Shown: one piece after another, positions 27,731 through 36,559 of the stretch
Position numbering within the stretch: position 1 is the first letter of the stretch
Layout of the letters: each line of letters begins with the position of its first letter
DNA from: an uncultured Burkholderiales bacterium
Lineage (GTDB): Bacteria; Pseudomonadota; Gammaproteobacteria; Burkholderiales; Burkholderiaceae_C
Reading direction: 5' to 3'
NCBI GenBank assembly: GCA_903880855.1
Contig: CAIRQX010000049.1
Coordinates: forward strand, 1-37,083
Length of the DNA: 37,083 nt
Position numbers and translations under genes: made by a program
Notes under the pieces: model-generated
Told to the model about the DNA's origin: nothing
Databases searched by the model: none
The model's input: only the letters and a program-made list of their open reading frames with translations

Positions 27731-27736
27731 TAAAAT
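27731..27736 (+). promoter_or_regulatory. -10-like element close to the argS start
   Basis: TAAAAT ends 6 bases before ATG 27743. There is no Shine-Dalgarno and no convincing -35, so the transcript may be leaderless or nearly so. Confidence 0.4.
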
Positions 27737-27742
27737 CACCCC

Positions 27743-29533
27743 ATGCTCCAAGTCAAACAAGAACTGCTGGCCGGTTTGCGCCAAGCCCTAGACGGTTTGT
27801 TGCCCGGTTCTGGGCAGCAGGTCGTATTCGAAAGTCCCAAAGTGGCAGCCCACGGCGACTTGGCGATTACCGCCGCCATGCAACTGGCCAAAGCCTTGAA
27901 AAAGAACCCACGCGAATTGGGTGAGCAATTGCGCGTGGCCTTGCTGGCCTTACCAATCTACCAAACTTGGGTGCAAGATATCGAAATTGCGGGCCCTGGC
28001 TTTATCAATTTGCGCTTAAAGCCTGCCACTAAGCAACAGATCGTGCGCGAGGTGTTGTCCGCTAAGGAGCGATTTGGCTACCAAAGCACGACCGCAGTTG
28101 ACAAGGCACAAGGCCAGAGCGACGCCAAAACCCGCCAGCGCTTGCTGGTCGAATTCGTCTCTGCCAACCCTACCGGCCCTTTGCATGTAGGCCACGGACG
28201 ACAAGCCGCATTGGGCGACGCGATTTGTAATTTGCTCGAAACCCAGGGCTTGGATGTCTACCGCGAGTTTTATTACAACGATGCCGGCGTACAAATCGAC
28301 ACCTTGGCCAAAAGCACCCAACTGCGCGCGCAAGGCTTTAAACCTGGCGACGCATGTTGGCCGACCGACCCAGACAACCCTGCTAGCAAAGCGTTTTACA
28401 ACGGTGAATACATCGCAGACATCGCAGCCGACTTCTTAGCCAAAAAAACCGTGGCTGCTGACGACCGGTCTTTCACTGCCAGCGGCGACGTGAATGATTT
28501 GAACAGTATTCGCCAATTTGCTGTGGCCTATTTGCGCCACGAGCAAGACTTAGATTTAAAGGCTTTCGACGTCAAGTTTGACAACTACTACCTCGAATCC
28601 AGCCTCTACACCGACGGCAAAGTGGCCGACGCAGTTGCGCGTTTACAAGCTGCTGGCAAAACCTACGAACAAGATGGCGCCTTGTGGTTGAAGTCAACCG
28701 ACTTTGGCGACGACAAAGACCGCGTCATGCGCAAATCCGACGGCACGTTCACCTACTTTGTGCCTGATGTCGCGTACCACATCGCCAAATGGCAACGTGG
28801 ATTTGCGCGTGTGGTGAATATCCAAGGCAGCGACCACCACGGCACCATCGCGCGCGTGCGCGCTGGATTGCAAGCGGCGAATGTGGGTATTCCTGAGGGC
28901 TACCCGGACTATGTCTTGCACACCATGGTGCGTGTGATGCGCGGAGGCGAAGAAGTCAAAATCTCCAAGCGTGCGGGCAGTTACGTTACTTTGCGCGACC
29001 TGATCGAATGGACCAGCAAAGACGCGGTGCGTTTCTTCTTGCTCAGCCGCAAGCCCGATACCGAATACACCTTCGACGTGGATTTGGCGGTGACCAAGAA
29101 CAACGACAACCCTGTTTACTACGTGCAATACGCGCATGCGCGCATTTGCTCTGTGTTGGTCAACTCCTTCGGTTCCGCAAAAGACTTGGCGCACTCCATG
29201 GAAGAGCGAAGCCAAATGCTGTCCAAGGCCATAGAGGGTTTGGTATCAGCCGATCTGTCTACGCTAGACAGCGCCCCAGCGCAATCCTTGATGATGCTTT
29301 TAGCCAAATACCCTGACATGCTGAGCGCCGCGGCCCAAGACTTTGCGCCACATGACGTGACGTTTTATTTGCGAGAACTGGCCGCCGCTTATCACAGCTA
29401 CTACGACGCCGAGCGCATCTTGGTGGATGACTCGCGGGTCAAGCAAGCGCGCTTGGCCTTGGTGGCTGCTACGGCACAGGTGTTGCACAATGGACTGGCA
29501 TTACTGGGCGTGAGTGCGCCTGAGGCCATGTAA
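27743..29533 (+). CDS. argS: Arginyl-tRNA synthetase
   Basis: ArgRS charges tRNA-Arg. The 596-residue class I enzyme has an N-terminal Add-1 domain, then [20 protein letters not shown] with the HIGH-type HVGH at 148-151. The ISKR motif near 406-410 ([18 protein letters not shown]) replaces KMSKS, as is usual in ArgRS. The C-terminal DALR anticodon-binding domain ends the protein. It diverges from the glycosyltransferase gene and precedes the SPOR-domain gene by 22 bp. Confidence 0.97.
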   Translation: MLQVKQELLAGLRQALDGLLPGSGQQVVFESPKVAAHGDLAITAAMQLAKALKKNPRELGEQLRVALLALPIYQTWVQDIEIAGPGFINLRLKPATKQQIVREVLSAKERFGYQSTTAVDKAQGQSDAKTRQRLLVEFVSANPTGPLHVGHGRQAALGDAICNLLETQGLDVYREFYYNDAGVQIDTLAKSTQLRAQGFKPGDACWPTDPDNPASKAFYNGEYIADIAADFLAKKTVAADDRSFTASGDVNDLNSIRQFAVAYLRHEQDLDLKAFDVKFDNYYLESSLYTDGKVADAVARLQAAGKTYEQDGALWLKSTDFGDDKDRVMRKSDGTFTYFVPDVAYHIAKWQRGFARVVNIQGSDHHGTIARVRAGLQAANVGIPEGYPDYVLHTMVRVMRGGEEVKISKRAGSYVTLRDLIEWTSKDAVRFFLLSRKPDTEYTFDVDLAVTKNNDNPVYYVQYAHARICSVLVNSFGSAKDLAHSMEERSQMLSKAIEGLVSADLSTLDSAPAQSLMMLLAKYPDMLSAAAQDFAPHDVTFYLRELAAAYHSYYDAERILVDDSRVKQARLALVAATAQVLHNGLALLGVSAPEAM

Positions 29534-29555
29534 TAGTTTTAGAGGCAGAGTCACG

Positions 29556-30194
29556 ATGGCATTGAAACAACAACGCGGAAACACTTTGGTCGGCTTCATC
29601 ATCGGCTTGGTGGTGGGTTTGACGGTGGCTTTAGGGCTGGCGATTTACGTCACCAAAATGCCGATTCCTTTTATGAACAAAGGACAGTCCCGCTCCAGCG
29701 ATGCTGACAGCGCCGAAGACAAGAAAAACAAAGACTGGGATCCCAACGCACCGCTCTATGGAAAAAACCCCGCGAAGTCTGCAGACAAAGCCGATGGAGA
29801 CACCAAGACGGATGGCAAGTCAGATACGCCTGTTAAACCTGAAGCCAAAACTGCAGACCCCATTGGAGACTTCGCCAAATCCAAACCCACAGAAAGTAAG
29901 CCGCTAGAGGTCAAATCGATCGAACCCAAGCCCACCGAAGACCCATCCGCCTCAAACGATCCCTTTATTTATTTTGTTCAAGCTGGCGCGTTTCGCACCG
30001 CAGACGAGGCCGAGACACAGCGCGCCAAGTTGGGCTTTTTAGGTCTAGACGCTAAGTTGAGTGAACGCGAACAAGGTGGTCGCACGGTATTTCGTGTGCG
30101 CGTGGGTCCTGTCGACAAGGTGGAAGCCGAACGCGTGCGAAGCAAGCTCGAGAACGCGCATATCGAATCCGCGATGGTGCGGGTGCAACGCTAA
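29556..30194 (+). CDS. SPOR-domain membrane protein, FtsN-like
   Basis: The 212-residue protein has one N-terminal membrane helix (about 10-32, LVGFIIGLVVGLTVALGLAI). A long charged Lys/Asp/Pro-rich periplasmic linker follows, then a SPOR domain (about 138-212, FIYFVQAGAFRTADEAETQ ... VFRVRVGPVDKVEAE). SPOR domains bind denuded septal peptidoglycan. The layout is that of FtsN, although the essential FtsN core is not recognisable. ATG 29556 has a GAGG-containing leader. Confidence 0.85.
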   Translation: MALKQQRGNTLVGFIIGLVVGLTVALGLAIYVTKMPIPFMNKGQSRSSDADSAEDKKNKDWDPNAPLYGKNPAKSADKADGDTKTDGKSDTPVKPEAKTADPIGDFAKSKPTESKPLEVKSIEPKPTEDPSASNDPFIYFVQAGAFRTADEAETQRAKLGFLGLDAKLSEREQGGRTVFRVRVGPVDKVEAERVRSKLENAHIESAMVRVQR

Positions 30195-30214
30195 TTTTTT
30201 TATACGGGGTAGAG

Positions 30215-30856
30215 ATGAAACGTCGTGAATTTTCTGTGGCTGCAGTAGCAGCTTGCACATTGGGGCCATCTGCCCATGCCCAAGGCAATAAAAAACCCGA
30301 AGAGGGCATCGAATATGTATCGCTCGACAAGCGCGTACCTACAGAAGTGGGTGATGGCAAGGTCGAAGTGATTGAATTTTTTTGGTACAGCTGCCCGCAT
30401 TGCAACGTTTTTGAACCAAGGTTTGCATCTTGGATCAAATCCGTGTCCAAAGATGTGGTTGTCAAACGTGTGCCGGTGCGTTTCCGCGAAGACTTTGAGG
30501 CCCAACAACGCGCCTTCTATGTGTGGGAATCTCTAGGCATGCTCGAGACGATGCACGGCAAGCTGTTCAATGCGATTCACAATGAAAAACAGAATTTGAC
30601 TTCAGGCAATGCGTTGGCCGCCTGGGCCGGCAAGAACGGTTTGGCGGAGCAAAAGTTCTTAGAAACCTTCAACAGCTTCGGCGTCGCCACCAAGGCGCGC
30701 CGTGCCACCCAATTGCAAGAAGCATTCAAGGTGCAAGGTGTTCCAGCGTTGGGCGTGGCGGGGCGCTTCTATACCGACGGGTCTTTAGCAGGCTCCATGG
30801 AGCGCGCGTTACAAATCACGGACTATTTAATTGGTGAAGTACGCCGCGGACGCTGA
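30215..30856 (+). CDS. dsbA: Thiol:disulfide interchange protein DsbA
   Basis: DsbA oxidises cysteines in exported proteins. The 213-residue precursor has a signal ending AHA at residue 22 and a redox motif Cys60-Pro-His-Cys63 (FWYSCPHCNVFEP). The cis-proline region is QGVPALGVAG. The signal begins KRREFSVAA, a twin-arginine-like start that could allow Tat export. It follows the SPOR gene by 20 bp. Confidence 0.94.
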   Translation: MKRREFSVAAVAACTLGPSAHAQGNKKPEEGIEYVSLDKRVPTEVGDGKVEVIEFFWYSCPHCNVFEPRFASWIKSVSKDVVVKRVPVRFREDFEAQQRAFYVWESLGMLETMHGKLFNAIHNEKQNLTSGNALAAWAGKNGLAEQKFLETFNSFGVATKARRATQLQEAFKVQGVPALGVAGRFYTDGSLAGSMERALQITDYLIGEVRRGR

Positions 30857-30889
30857 TATCATTCAGGCACTTACAGCAATATTCGTGCC

Positions 30890-31444
30890 TTGACTCATTT
30901 CCCCACTATTTTTCTCGTTTCTCTATTGGCGCTTCTGCCTGTTGCGGCGTCGGCAGAAAAAGCAGACCGCGACAAGCCGATGAATATCGAGGCTGACAAT
31001 TGGGTGCACGACGAGCTGCGTCAAGTCAGTATCTTCACTGGACGCGCTGTACTCAACAAAGGCACCATGGTGATGCGCGGCTCGAAGATCGAAATTCGCG
31101 AAGACGCCGATGGCTACCAATACGGCATCATTCTGCCCGAGCCCAACAAACGCGCTTTCTTTCGCCAAAAGCGTGAAGGTGTCGATGAATTTGTCGAAGG
31201 CGAAGGCCTGCGCATTGAATACGACGGCAAAATCGACCGCGTCAAGTTGATCGAGAACGCTGAAGTGCGTCGCTACAAAGGCCCGATCTTGAATGACCAA
31301 ATGATGGGCAAAATCATCACCTACGAAAACCTCACCGACGTCTTTACCGTCGACGGCCGCCCGACAGACGACAACGTGAACAAAACCGGTGGCCGTGTAC
31401 GCGCCACCTTGGCGCCACGCAAAAAACTGCTGGAGTCGCGCTGA
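30890..31444 (+). CDS. lptA: LPS transport periplasmic protein LptA
   Basis: LptA bridges the periplasm to carry LPS from the inner to the outer membrane. The 184-residue precursor has a signal ([15 protein letters not shown], cleaved after residue 22) and an OstA-like domain: [39 protein letters not shown] 30890 is the only usable start because GTG at 30885 meets a stop at once. No lptC or kdsC precedes it; dsbA does. It overlaps lptB (TGATG). Confidence 0.92.
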   Translation: MTHFPTIFLVSLLALLPVAASAEKADRDKPMNIEADNWVHDELRQVSIFTGRAVLNKGTMVMRGSKIEIREDADGYQYGIILPEPNKRAFFRQKREGVDEFVEGEGLRIEYDGKIDRVKLIENAEVRRYKGPILNDQMMGKIITYENLTDVFTVDGRPTDDNVNKTGGRVRATLAPRKKLLESR

Positions 31445-32196
31445 TGGACATGCCCGTGAGCCGACTCGAAGCCCTCAACCTAGAAAAAACCTATGGCTCA
31501 CGCACCGTGGTGCACGATGTGTCTATTGCTGTGCAAAAAGGCGAAGTAGTGGGCTTGCTGGGCCCCAACGGTGCAGGCAAAACCACATCGTTCTACATGA
31601 TCGTGGGCTTGTTGCGGGCCGATTCGGGCAGTATCACCATCGACGGCAAGTCGGTGACGGATCTTCCCATCCACCGTCGTTCGCGCTTAGGCCTGAGCTA
31701 TTTGCCCCAAGAAGCGTCGATCTTTCGCAAGCTCAATGTGGAAGACAACGTGCGTGCGGTGCTCGAATTGCAACGCGATGACAAAGACCAACCTCTGGGC
31801 GAAGCCGAAATTGAAAAGCGCTTGGTGGATTTGTTACAAGAGTTACGCGTTTTGCATTTGCGTAAATCACCGGCGGTAGCCCTGTCCGGTGGCGAGCGTC
31901 GTCGTGTAGAAATTGCACGCGCATTGGCCACGCAACCACGCTTTATTTTGTTGGACGAACCCTTCGCGGGTATCGATCCAATTGCGGTGATTGAAATCCA
32001 GCGCATCATTGGCTTCTTAAAAGCGCGTGGCATTGGTGTTTTGATCACCGACCACAACGTGCGTGAAACTTTGGGCATTTGCGACCACGCTTGCATCATC
32101 AGCGAAGGCCGCGTGCTGGCACAAGGCACGCCGCTTGAAATTATCGAGAACGCGGATGTACGCCGCGTCTATCTCGGCGAACATTTCCGAATGTGA
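31444..32196 (+). CDS. lptB: LPS export ABC transporter ATP-binding protein LptB
   Basis: LptB powers LPS extraction with LptF, LptG and LptC. The 250-residue ATPase has Walker [10 protein letters not shown] (Lys46), a Q-loop (YLPQEASIF), the signature [15 protein letters not shown] (from 147), Walker [14 protein letters not shown] (Asp171, Glu172) and the switch His204 (ITDHNVRET). It is coupled to lptA by an overlapping stop/start and is followed 13 bp later by rpoN. Confidence 0.97.
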   Translation: MDMPVSRLEALNLEKTYGSRTVVHDVSIAVQKGEVVGLLGPNGAGKTTSFYMIVGLLRADSGSITIDGKSVTDLPIHRRSRLGLSYLPQEASIFRKLNVEDNVRAVLELQRDDKDQPLGEAEIEKRLVDLLQELRVLHLRKSPAVALSGGERRRVEIARALATQPRFILLDEPFAGIDPIAVIEIQRIIGFLKARGIGVLITDHNVRETLGICDHACIISEGRVLAQGTPLEIIENADVRRVYLGEHFRM

Positions 32197-32209
32197 TGCA
32201 GGTCTGGCC

Positions 32210-33796
32210 ATGAAGCAAGGACTCTCCCTCCGCGTCTCTCAGCATCTGGCCCTCACGCCGCAGTTGCAGCAGTCGATCCGCCTGCTCCAACTCTCCACCC
32301 TTGAGTTGAGCCAAGAGATCGAGCAAATGCTCGACGAGAACCCGTTTCTCGACAAAGAGTTTGAAGAAGCGCCACGCGAAGAATTCGGCATCGACAAAGC
32401 GGATACGCCCGTACGCGAAGAGGATGTCTCTAACGAAGCAGAAGCTGAGAGCCTGCGCGAGATGCCTTCGCTCGATGGCGGGATGTCTGAGATCACCGTC
32501 GACAACACAGCGAGTGATACCGAGCCCAGTGTTGACGGGATTGCCGAGAGTTGGGAAGGCGACGGCAGTGTGGAGTTCTCGCCCGATGACTCGGAATGGG
32601 GCGGCGACGCACCGGCTAGCAAAAATAACAATTCGTCCGACGAAGTGGCCGACGCCACCGAACTAGCGCGCAGCCAAGAATCGTTGACAGAACACTTGCA
32701 TCGCCAAGCTTTAGGTTTGCGCTTGAGCGAGACCGACCGTGCAGCTTTGCGTTTCTTGATTGAAAACCTCAACGACGACGGCTACCTCGAAGACACCTTG
32801 CGCAGTTTGGCCGAAGGTTTGGGCGGTGACGACGAAGAGCAAATCGAAGAACTGGAGCACCGCTTTCAAGTCGCTCTGCATTTGTTGCAAAACCTAGACC
32901 CCGTGGGTGTGGGTGCCCGTAACTTAGCGGAGTGTTTGACGCTACAACTCAAAGCGCTGAACCCCAAAGGTGCGGACGCTTTGCAAGTGCGTGATGTGGC
33001 AGTGAAGATGTGCCATCAACCTATGGAAATGCTAGCCAAGCGTGACTTCAAACGCTTGGCGGTGTTGGTCAATGACAGCGAAGCCAATGTCAAAGTCGCG
33101 ATTGCTTTGATCGCGCGGTTGGAACCTAAACCAGGCAGACGCTTTGCCGACGTTGAGCGCAATGTGGTGGTGCCCGATGTGTTGGTGACCCGTATTGGTA
33201 AAGCGTCTGCAACGCCAAAGTTTCGTGTAGCACTCAACCCCGATGTCATGCCGCGTTTGCGTGTGCACGACATTTATGCCAACGCACTCAAGGGGGGCAA
33301 AGGCGAGGCGCATGCTGGTTTACAACAACGCCTACAAGAAGCGCGTTGGTTTATCAAAAACATCCAGCAACGCTTCGACACGATTTTGCGGGTTAGTAAT
33401 GCGATTGCTGAGCGACAAAAGAATTTTTTTATTCACGGTGAATTGGCGATGCGTCCGATGGTGCTCCGCGAGATTGCCGAAGAGTTGGGATTGCATGAGT
33501 CGACGATCAGTCGCGTCACCACCAACAAATACATGAACACGCCCTTTGGTACGTTTGAGTTGAAGTACTTCTTTGGCTCAGGCCTCGAGACCGATAGCGG
33601 CAACAACGCATCGAGCACCGCGGTGCGTGCCTTGATCAAACAATTTGTCGCTAGCGAGAACCCTAAGAAACCCCTCTCTGACAACCAGTTGTCTGAAATG
33701 CTCAAAGAGCAAGGCATTGAATGCGCGCGGCGCACTGTCGCCAAATACCGCGAAGCCCTGCGCATCGCCCCCACCACGCTACGTAAGTCTTTGTAA
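32210..33796 (+). CDS. rpoN: RNA polymerase sigma-54 factor
   Basis: RpoN directs transcription from -24/-12 promoters with enhancer-binding activators. The 528-residue protein has the Gln/Leu-rich region I (LALTPQLQQSIRLLQLSTLE), an acidic region II (about 50-150) and a core-binding domain. A helix-turn-helix region (ELGLHESTISRVTTNKYM) and the RpoN box ARRTVAKYRE (506-515) follow. ATG 32210 begins MKQGLSLRVSQHL as in relatives; the frame open from 32063 lies inside lptB. The next gene starts immediately after its TAA. Confidence 0.97.
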   Translation: MKQGLSLRVSQHLALTPQLQQSIRLLQLSTLELSQEIEQMLDENPFLDKEFEEAPREEFGIDKADTPVREEDVSNEAEAESLREMPSLDGGMSEITVDNTASDTEPSVDGIAESWEGDGSVEFSPDDSEWGGDAPASKNNNSSDEVADATELARSQESLTEHLHRQALGLRLSETDRAALRFLIENLNDDGYLEDTLRSLAEGLGGDDEEQIEELEHRFQVALHLLQNLDPVGVGARNLAECLTLQLKALNPKGADALQVRDVAVKMCHQPMEMLAKRDFKRLAVLVNDSEANVKVAIALIARLEPKPGRRFADVERNVVVPDVLVTRIGKASATPKFRVALNPDVMPRLRVHDIYANALKGGKGEAHAGLQQRLQEARWFIKNIQQRFDTILRVSNAIAERQKNFFIHGELAMRPMVLREIAEELGLHESTISRVTTNKYMNTPFGTFELKYFFGSGLETDSGNNASSTAVRALIKQFVASENPKKPLSDNQLSEMLKEQGIECARRTVAKYREALRIAPTTLRKSL

Positions 33797-35047
33797 ATGC
33801 AAACCCTACATTTGTTCCTGCCTTGTGCGGCAGGCGTTGAGACCTTTCTTGCGCAAGAGGTGCAAAGCATTTGCGGCATCACTGCAGACGATTTACGCGT
33901 TTTGCGTGCTGGTGTGATGGTGCGCGGTAATTGGCGTTTCGTGTTGTTGCTGAACTTGCATAGCCGTTTGGCGCAACGCGTATTGGTCGAAGTGGCTTAT
34001 GCGCCGTACAGACAAGAGCAAGACTTGTATGCCACAGCAAGTGCGGTGGCTTGGGAACAGTGGTTCACTCCGAAACAAAGTTTCAAAATTGAAATCACGG
34101 CACAGCACAGCCCGCTTAAGAGTTTGAATTTCGCGGCTTTGAAAATCAAAGACGCGGTGGCCGATAGATTTCGTGAGCAGACGGGTGTGCGGCCTGACGT
34201 TGAAACGCGCTGGCCCGATGCGCGCATTTATTCCCATTTGACGCACGAACAACTCACGCTCTACATTGATACCTCGGGCGAGTCATTGTTTAAACGCGGT
34301 TGGCGCACCGACAAAGGCGACGCGCCATTGAAAGAAACCTTGGCCGCAGCGATGTTGGCCGCAAGCGGTTGGAGCCAAGGCGATGGATCGGCTAACAACC
34401 CCAACGGTTGGTGCGACCGAGGTATCCCCGTGTATGACCCGTGTTGCGGTAGCGGCACGATTGCGATTGAAGCTGCGCAAATTGCTTGCCGCATTGCACC
34501 AGGGGTGATGCGACGTTTTGGGTTCGAGAAACTTTTGCCTTTTGCGCCGCGCGAGTGGCAAGACCTATTGACCCAAGCCCGTGCCCAACAATGCGCGCCG
34601 CGTGCCAAAGTGTTTGGCAGCGATGTGGCGTTTCGTATGGTCGACTTTGCCGAACGCAACGCAGAGCGTGCCGGCGTGTCTAGCGCGATTGAATTTCGTG
34701 GTGGTGATGCGTTGCAGCGTATGCCACCGACTGAACATGCAGGTGTGATGTTGGTGAACCCGCCTTATGGCGAACGGATTGAAACTGCGGGAGTTGCTGG
34801 CCCTTCCGGTTCACGCGAGTCTGCGCAGACCCAAGACGGCGACTTCTTTGCGCAACTGGCGACGCACTGGAAAAAGAATTACGCGGGTTGGACGGCTTGG
34901 ATGTTGACGCCGGATCTCAAGTTGCCGAGCCGTATGCGTTTCAAAGAGTCTCGCCGTGTGCCGATGTGGAACGGCCCGATCGAGTGCCGTATGTTCCGCT
35001 TCGATTTGCGCGCGGGCTCTATGCGTGACAAGCCTGCGCTTAAGTGA
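33797..35047 (+). CDS. THUMP-domain class I rRNA methyltransferase (RlmL-like)
   Basis: The 416-residue protein has an N-terminal ferredoxin-like/THUMP region (about 1-165) and a SAM-dependent methyltransferase domain. The SAM motif is DPCCGSGTIAIEAAQIACR and the catalytic motif is NPPYGER, typical of N2-guanine methylation. It corresponds to the RlmL half of E. coli RlmKL, which methylates 23S rRNA; the RlmK half is absent. It begins directly after the rpoN stop and overlaps the PIN gene by 4 bases. Confidence 0.9.
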   Translation: MQTLHLFLPCAAGVETFLAQEVQSICGITADDLRVLRAGVMVRGNWRFVLLLNLHSRLAQRVLVEVAYAPYRQEQDLYATASAVAWEQWFTPKQSFKIEITAQHSPLKSLNFAALKIKDAVADRFREQTGVRPDVETRWPDARIYSHLTHEQLTLYIDTSGESLFKRGWRTDKGDAPLKETLAAAMLAASGWSQGDGSANNPNGWCDRGIPVYDPCCGSGTIAIEAAQIACRIAPGVMRRFGFEKLLPFAPREWQDLLTQARAQQCAPRAKVFGSDVAFRMVDFAERNAERAGVSSAIEFRGGDALQRMPPTEHAGVMLVNPPYGERIETAGVAGPSGSRESAQTQDGDFFAQLATHWKKNYAGWTAWMLTPDLKLPSRMRFKESRRVPMWNGPIECRMFRFDLRAGSMRDKPALK

Positions 35048-35469
35048 CGGAGACCTCTTCCAAGTCGATTGTGTTGGACACGAATATCGTGCTCGACCTT
35101 TGGCTTTACTTGGATCCGGCTACGCCTGCTTTGCGCGAGGCTTTAACTTCTAAGCGTGTGGATTGGGTGGCTACGCAAGCGATGCGGGATGAGTTGGAGC
35201 GGGTGCTTGCTTATCCGCATATTGTTTTGCGTATGCACAAGGGCGGTTTAGTGGCGGAGGAAGTGTTGGCGCAGTTTGATCGGTTTGCGCGGGTAGTGCC
35301 AGTTGCTGATCGGGCTCCTTATGTTTGCAAAGACGCGGATGATCAGAAGTTTATTGATCTTGCTTGTGCTTATTCTTGTAGGCTGGTTAGTAAGGACAAG
35401 GCTGTTTTGACTATGCGCAATCGCTTGGCGCGTGTGAGCGTTTCAGTCGTTTCTCGGTTTGCTACTTAG
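35044..35469 (+). CDS. PIN-domain ribonuclease-like protein
   Basis: The 141-residue protein has the acidic PIN active-site set: Asp12 (VLDTNIVLD), Glu50 (RDELERVL), Asp99/Asp100 (KDADDQKF) and Asp118 (SKDKAVL). It falls in the group annotated as PIN-family toxins, but no antitoxin gene is adjacent. Instead its GTG start overlaps the stop of the rRNA methyltransferase gene (GTGA), which argues for a housekeeping RNA-related role (inference). It converges on pncC. Confidence 0.85.
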   Translation: MTETSSKSIVLDTNIVLDLWLYLDPATPALREALTSKRVDWVATQAMRDELERVLAYPHIVLRMHKGGLVAEEVLAQFDRFARVVPVADRAPYVCKDADDQKFIDLACAYSCRLVSKDKAVLTMRNRLARVSVSVVSRFAT

Positions 35470-35489
35470 GGTTTCACTTGCCATTAAAG

Positions 35490-36068
35490 TCATGTCGAGG
35501 CTTTTAGAAGTTGTAGCAAAGTTTGTAGTGCGTGCGCAATGGTCGCTTGGCGCACTGCAGCGCGGTCGCCGGTGAATTGCATGCGCTCGGTTTTGACCCA
35601 TGCGGTTTCCGCGCCTAAGGTGGGGCCGGTGTCGCTTGGTACGCCCCATGCAAACCACACGGTGCCTACGGGTTTGTCTTTTGAGCCGCCCGTCGGCCCA
35701 GCAACACCTGTGACGGCGATGGAGACTTGTGCGCGCGAGTGGCGCAACGCGCCTAGTGCCATGGCTTGTGCGGTGGGTTCGCTTACTGCGCCGTATTCGG
35801 TAAGGATGGCGTTATCTACGCCGAGCATCTCGTGTTTGGCTTCGTTGGAGTAGGAGACAAATCCGCGCTCGAACCATTGGCTGGAGCCAGCCAGGTCGGT
35901 GCAGTAGCCTGCGATCAATCCGCCTGTGCAACTCTCTGCGGTGGTGAGCATCCAGCCGTGTTGCATCAAGGTGTCGGCAACTGAGTTGACCAATTGCGCG
36001 ATAGCACTATGTGTGGAGGTTAATGAGGAGGTTGATTTGGTGTGAGGTTGTGAAGTGCTGTCTGTCAT
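35490..36068 (-). CDS. pncC: CinA-family nicotinamide-nucleotide amidohydrolase
   Basis: PncC deamidates NMN to NaMN in pyridine-nucleotide recycling. The 192-residue stand-alone CinA C-terminal domain carries LTTAESCTGGLIAGYCTDLAG, FVSYSNEAKHEMLGV and AVTGVAGPTGGSKDKPVGTV, which are diagnostic. The N-terminal ~25 residues are a Ser/Thr-rich extension. ATG 36068 overlaps the pgpA stop (ATGA); a longer frame would lie inside pgpA. Confidence 0.93.
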   Translation of the reverse strand: MTDSTSQPHTKSTSSLTSTHSAIAQLVNSVADTLMQHGWMLTTAESCTGGLIAGYCTDLAGSSQWFERGFVSYSNEAKHEMLGVDNAILTEYGAVSEPTAQAMALGALRHSRAQVSIAVTGVAGPTGGSKDKPVGTVWFAWGVPSDTGPTLGAETAWVKTERMQFTGDRAAVRQATIAHALQTLLQLLKAST

Positions 36069-36559
36069 ATGACTCTCCATAAAGCGATGACCAACAAAGT
36101 ACAAAAGGCGGCGACAAAGTCGTCAAACAAGATGCCCCAACCGCCACGCCAACCGAATCCTTTAAAGGCTTGATCAGCCCAACGCACAGGACCGGGTTTG
36201 GCAATGTCGAAGTAGCGAAACAACACAAAGGCTGCGAATTGCGCGAGCCATCCGCATGGTGTGATGAGCCACAAGACCAACCAAAACGCAACTATTTCGT
36301 CCCACACGATGGCGCCCGGATCGACCACTCCTAAATGCCGTGCAGTGAGGGTACAGGCCCACCAACCAATCAGCGTGGATGCTCCTATGAGCAAACCAAT
36401 TTCCATCGGCGAGAGCCACAGTTGGATCACTAAAAAAGAAGCCCATGCCCAAAGCGTGCCAACTGTTCCTGCGCCCAAGCGACTTAGGCCCGCGCCAAAC
36501 CCGAGCGCTATGAGATGCGCTGGATGGGCTTTTAAAAATTGTTGATTCAACATGGACAT
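36065..36559 (-). CDS. pgpA: Phosphatidylglycerophosphatase A
   Basis: PgpA dephosphorylates phosphatidylglycerol phosphate at the inner membrane. The 164-residue protein has the family signatures GAGTVGTLWAW, VDPGAIVWDEIVAFW, RYFDIAKPGPVRWAD and WGILFDDFVAA, with several membrane segments. ATG 36559 overlaps the thiL stop (TGATG). thiL-pgpA-pncC is a common proteobacterial order. Confidence 0.95.
   Translation of the reverse strand: MSMLNQQFLKAHPAHLIALGFGAGLSRLGAGTVGTLWAWASFLVIQLWLSPMEIGLLIGASTLIGWWACTLTARHLGVVDPGAIVWDEIVAFWLVLWLITPCGWLAQFAAFVLFRYFDIAKPGPVRWADQAFKGFGWRGGWGILFDDFVAAFCTLLVIALWRVI

Noticed and set aside
34786-34845. Gly/Ser-rich stretch in the RlmL-like protein as a second palindromic insertion
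   Set aside because: No inverted arms comparable to those in leuS; it is a normal variable loop after NPPYGER.
35044-35469. PIN gene as a toxin-antitoxin module
   Set aside because: No antitoxin-sized frame lies next to it; the flanking genes are an rRNA methyltransferase and pncC.
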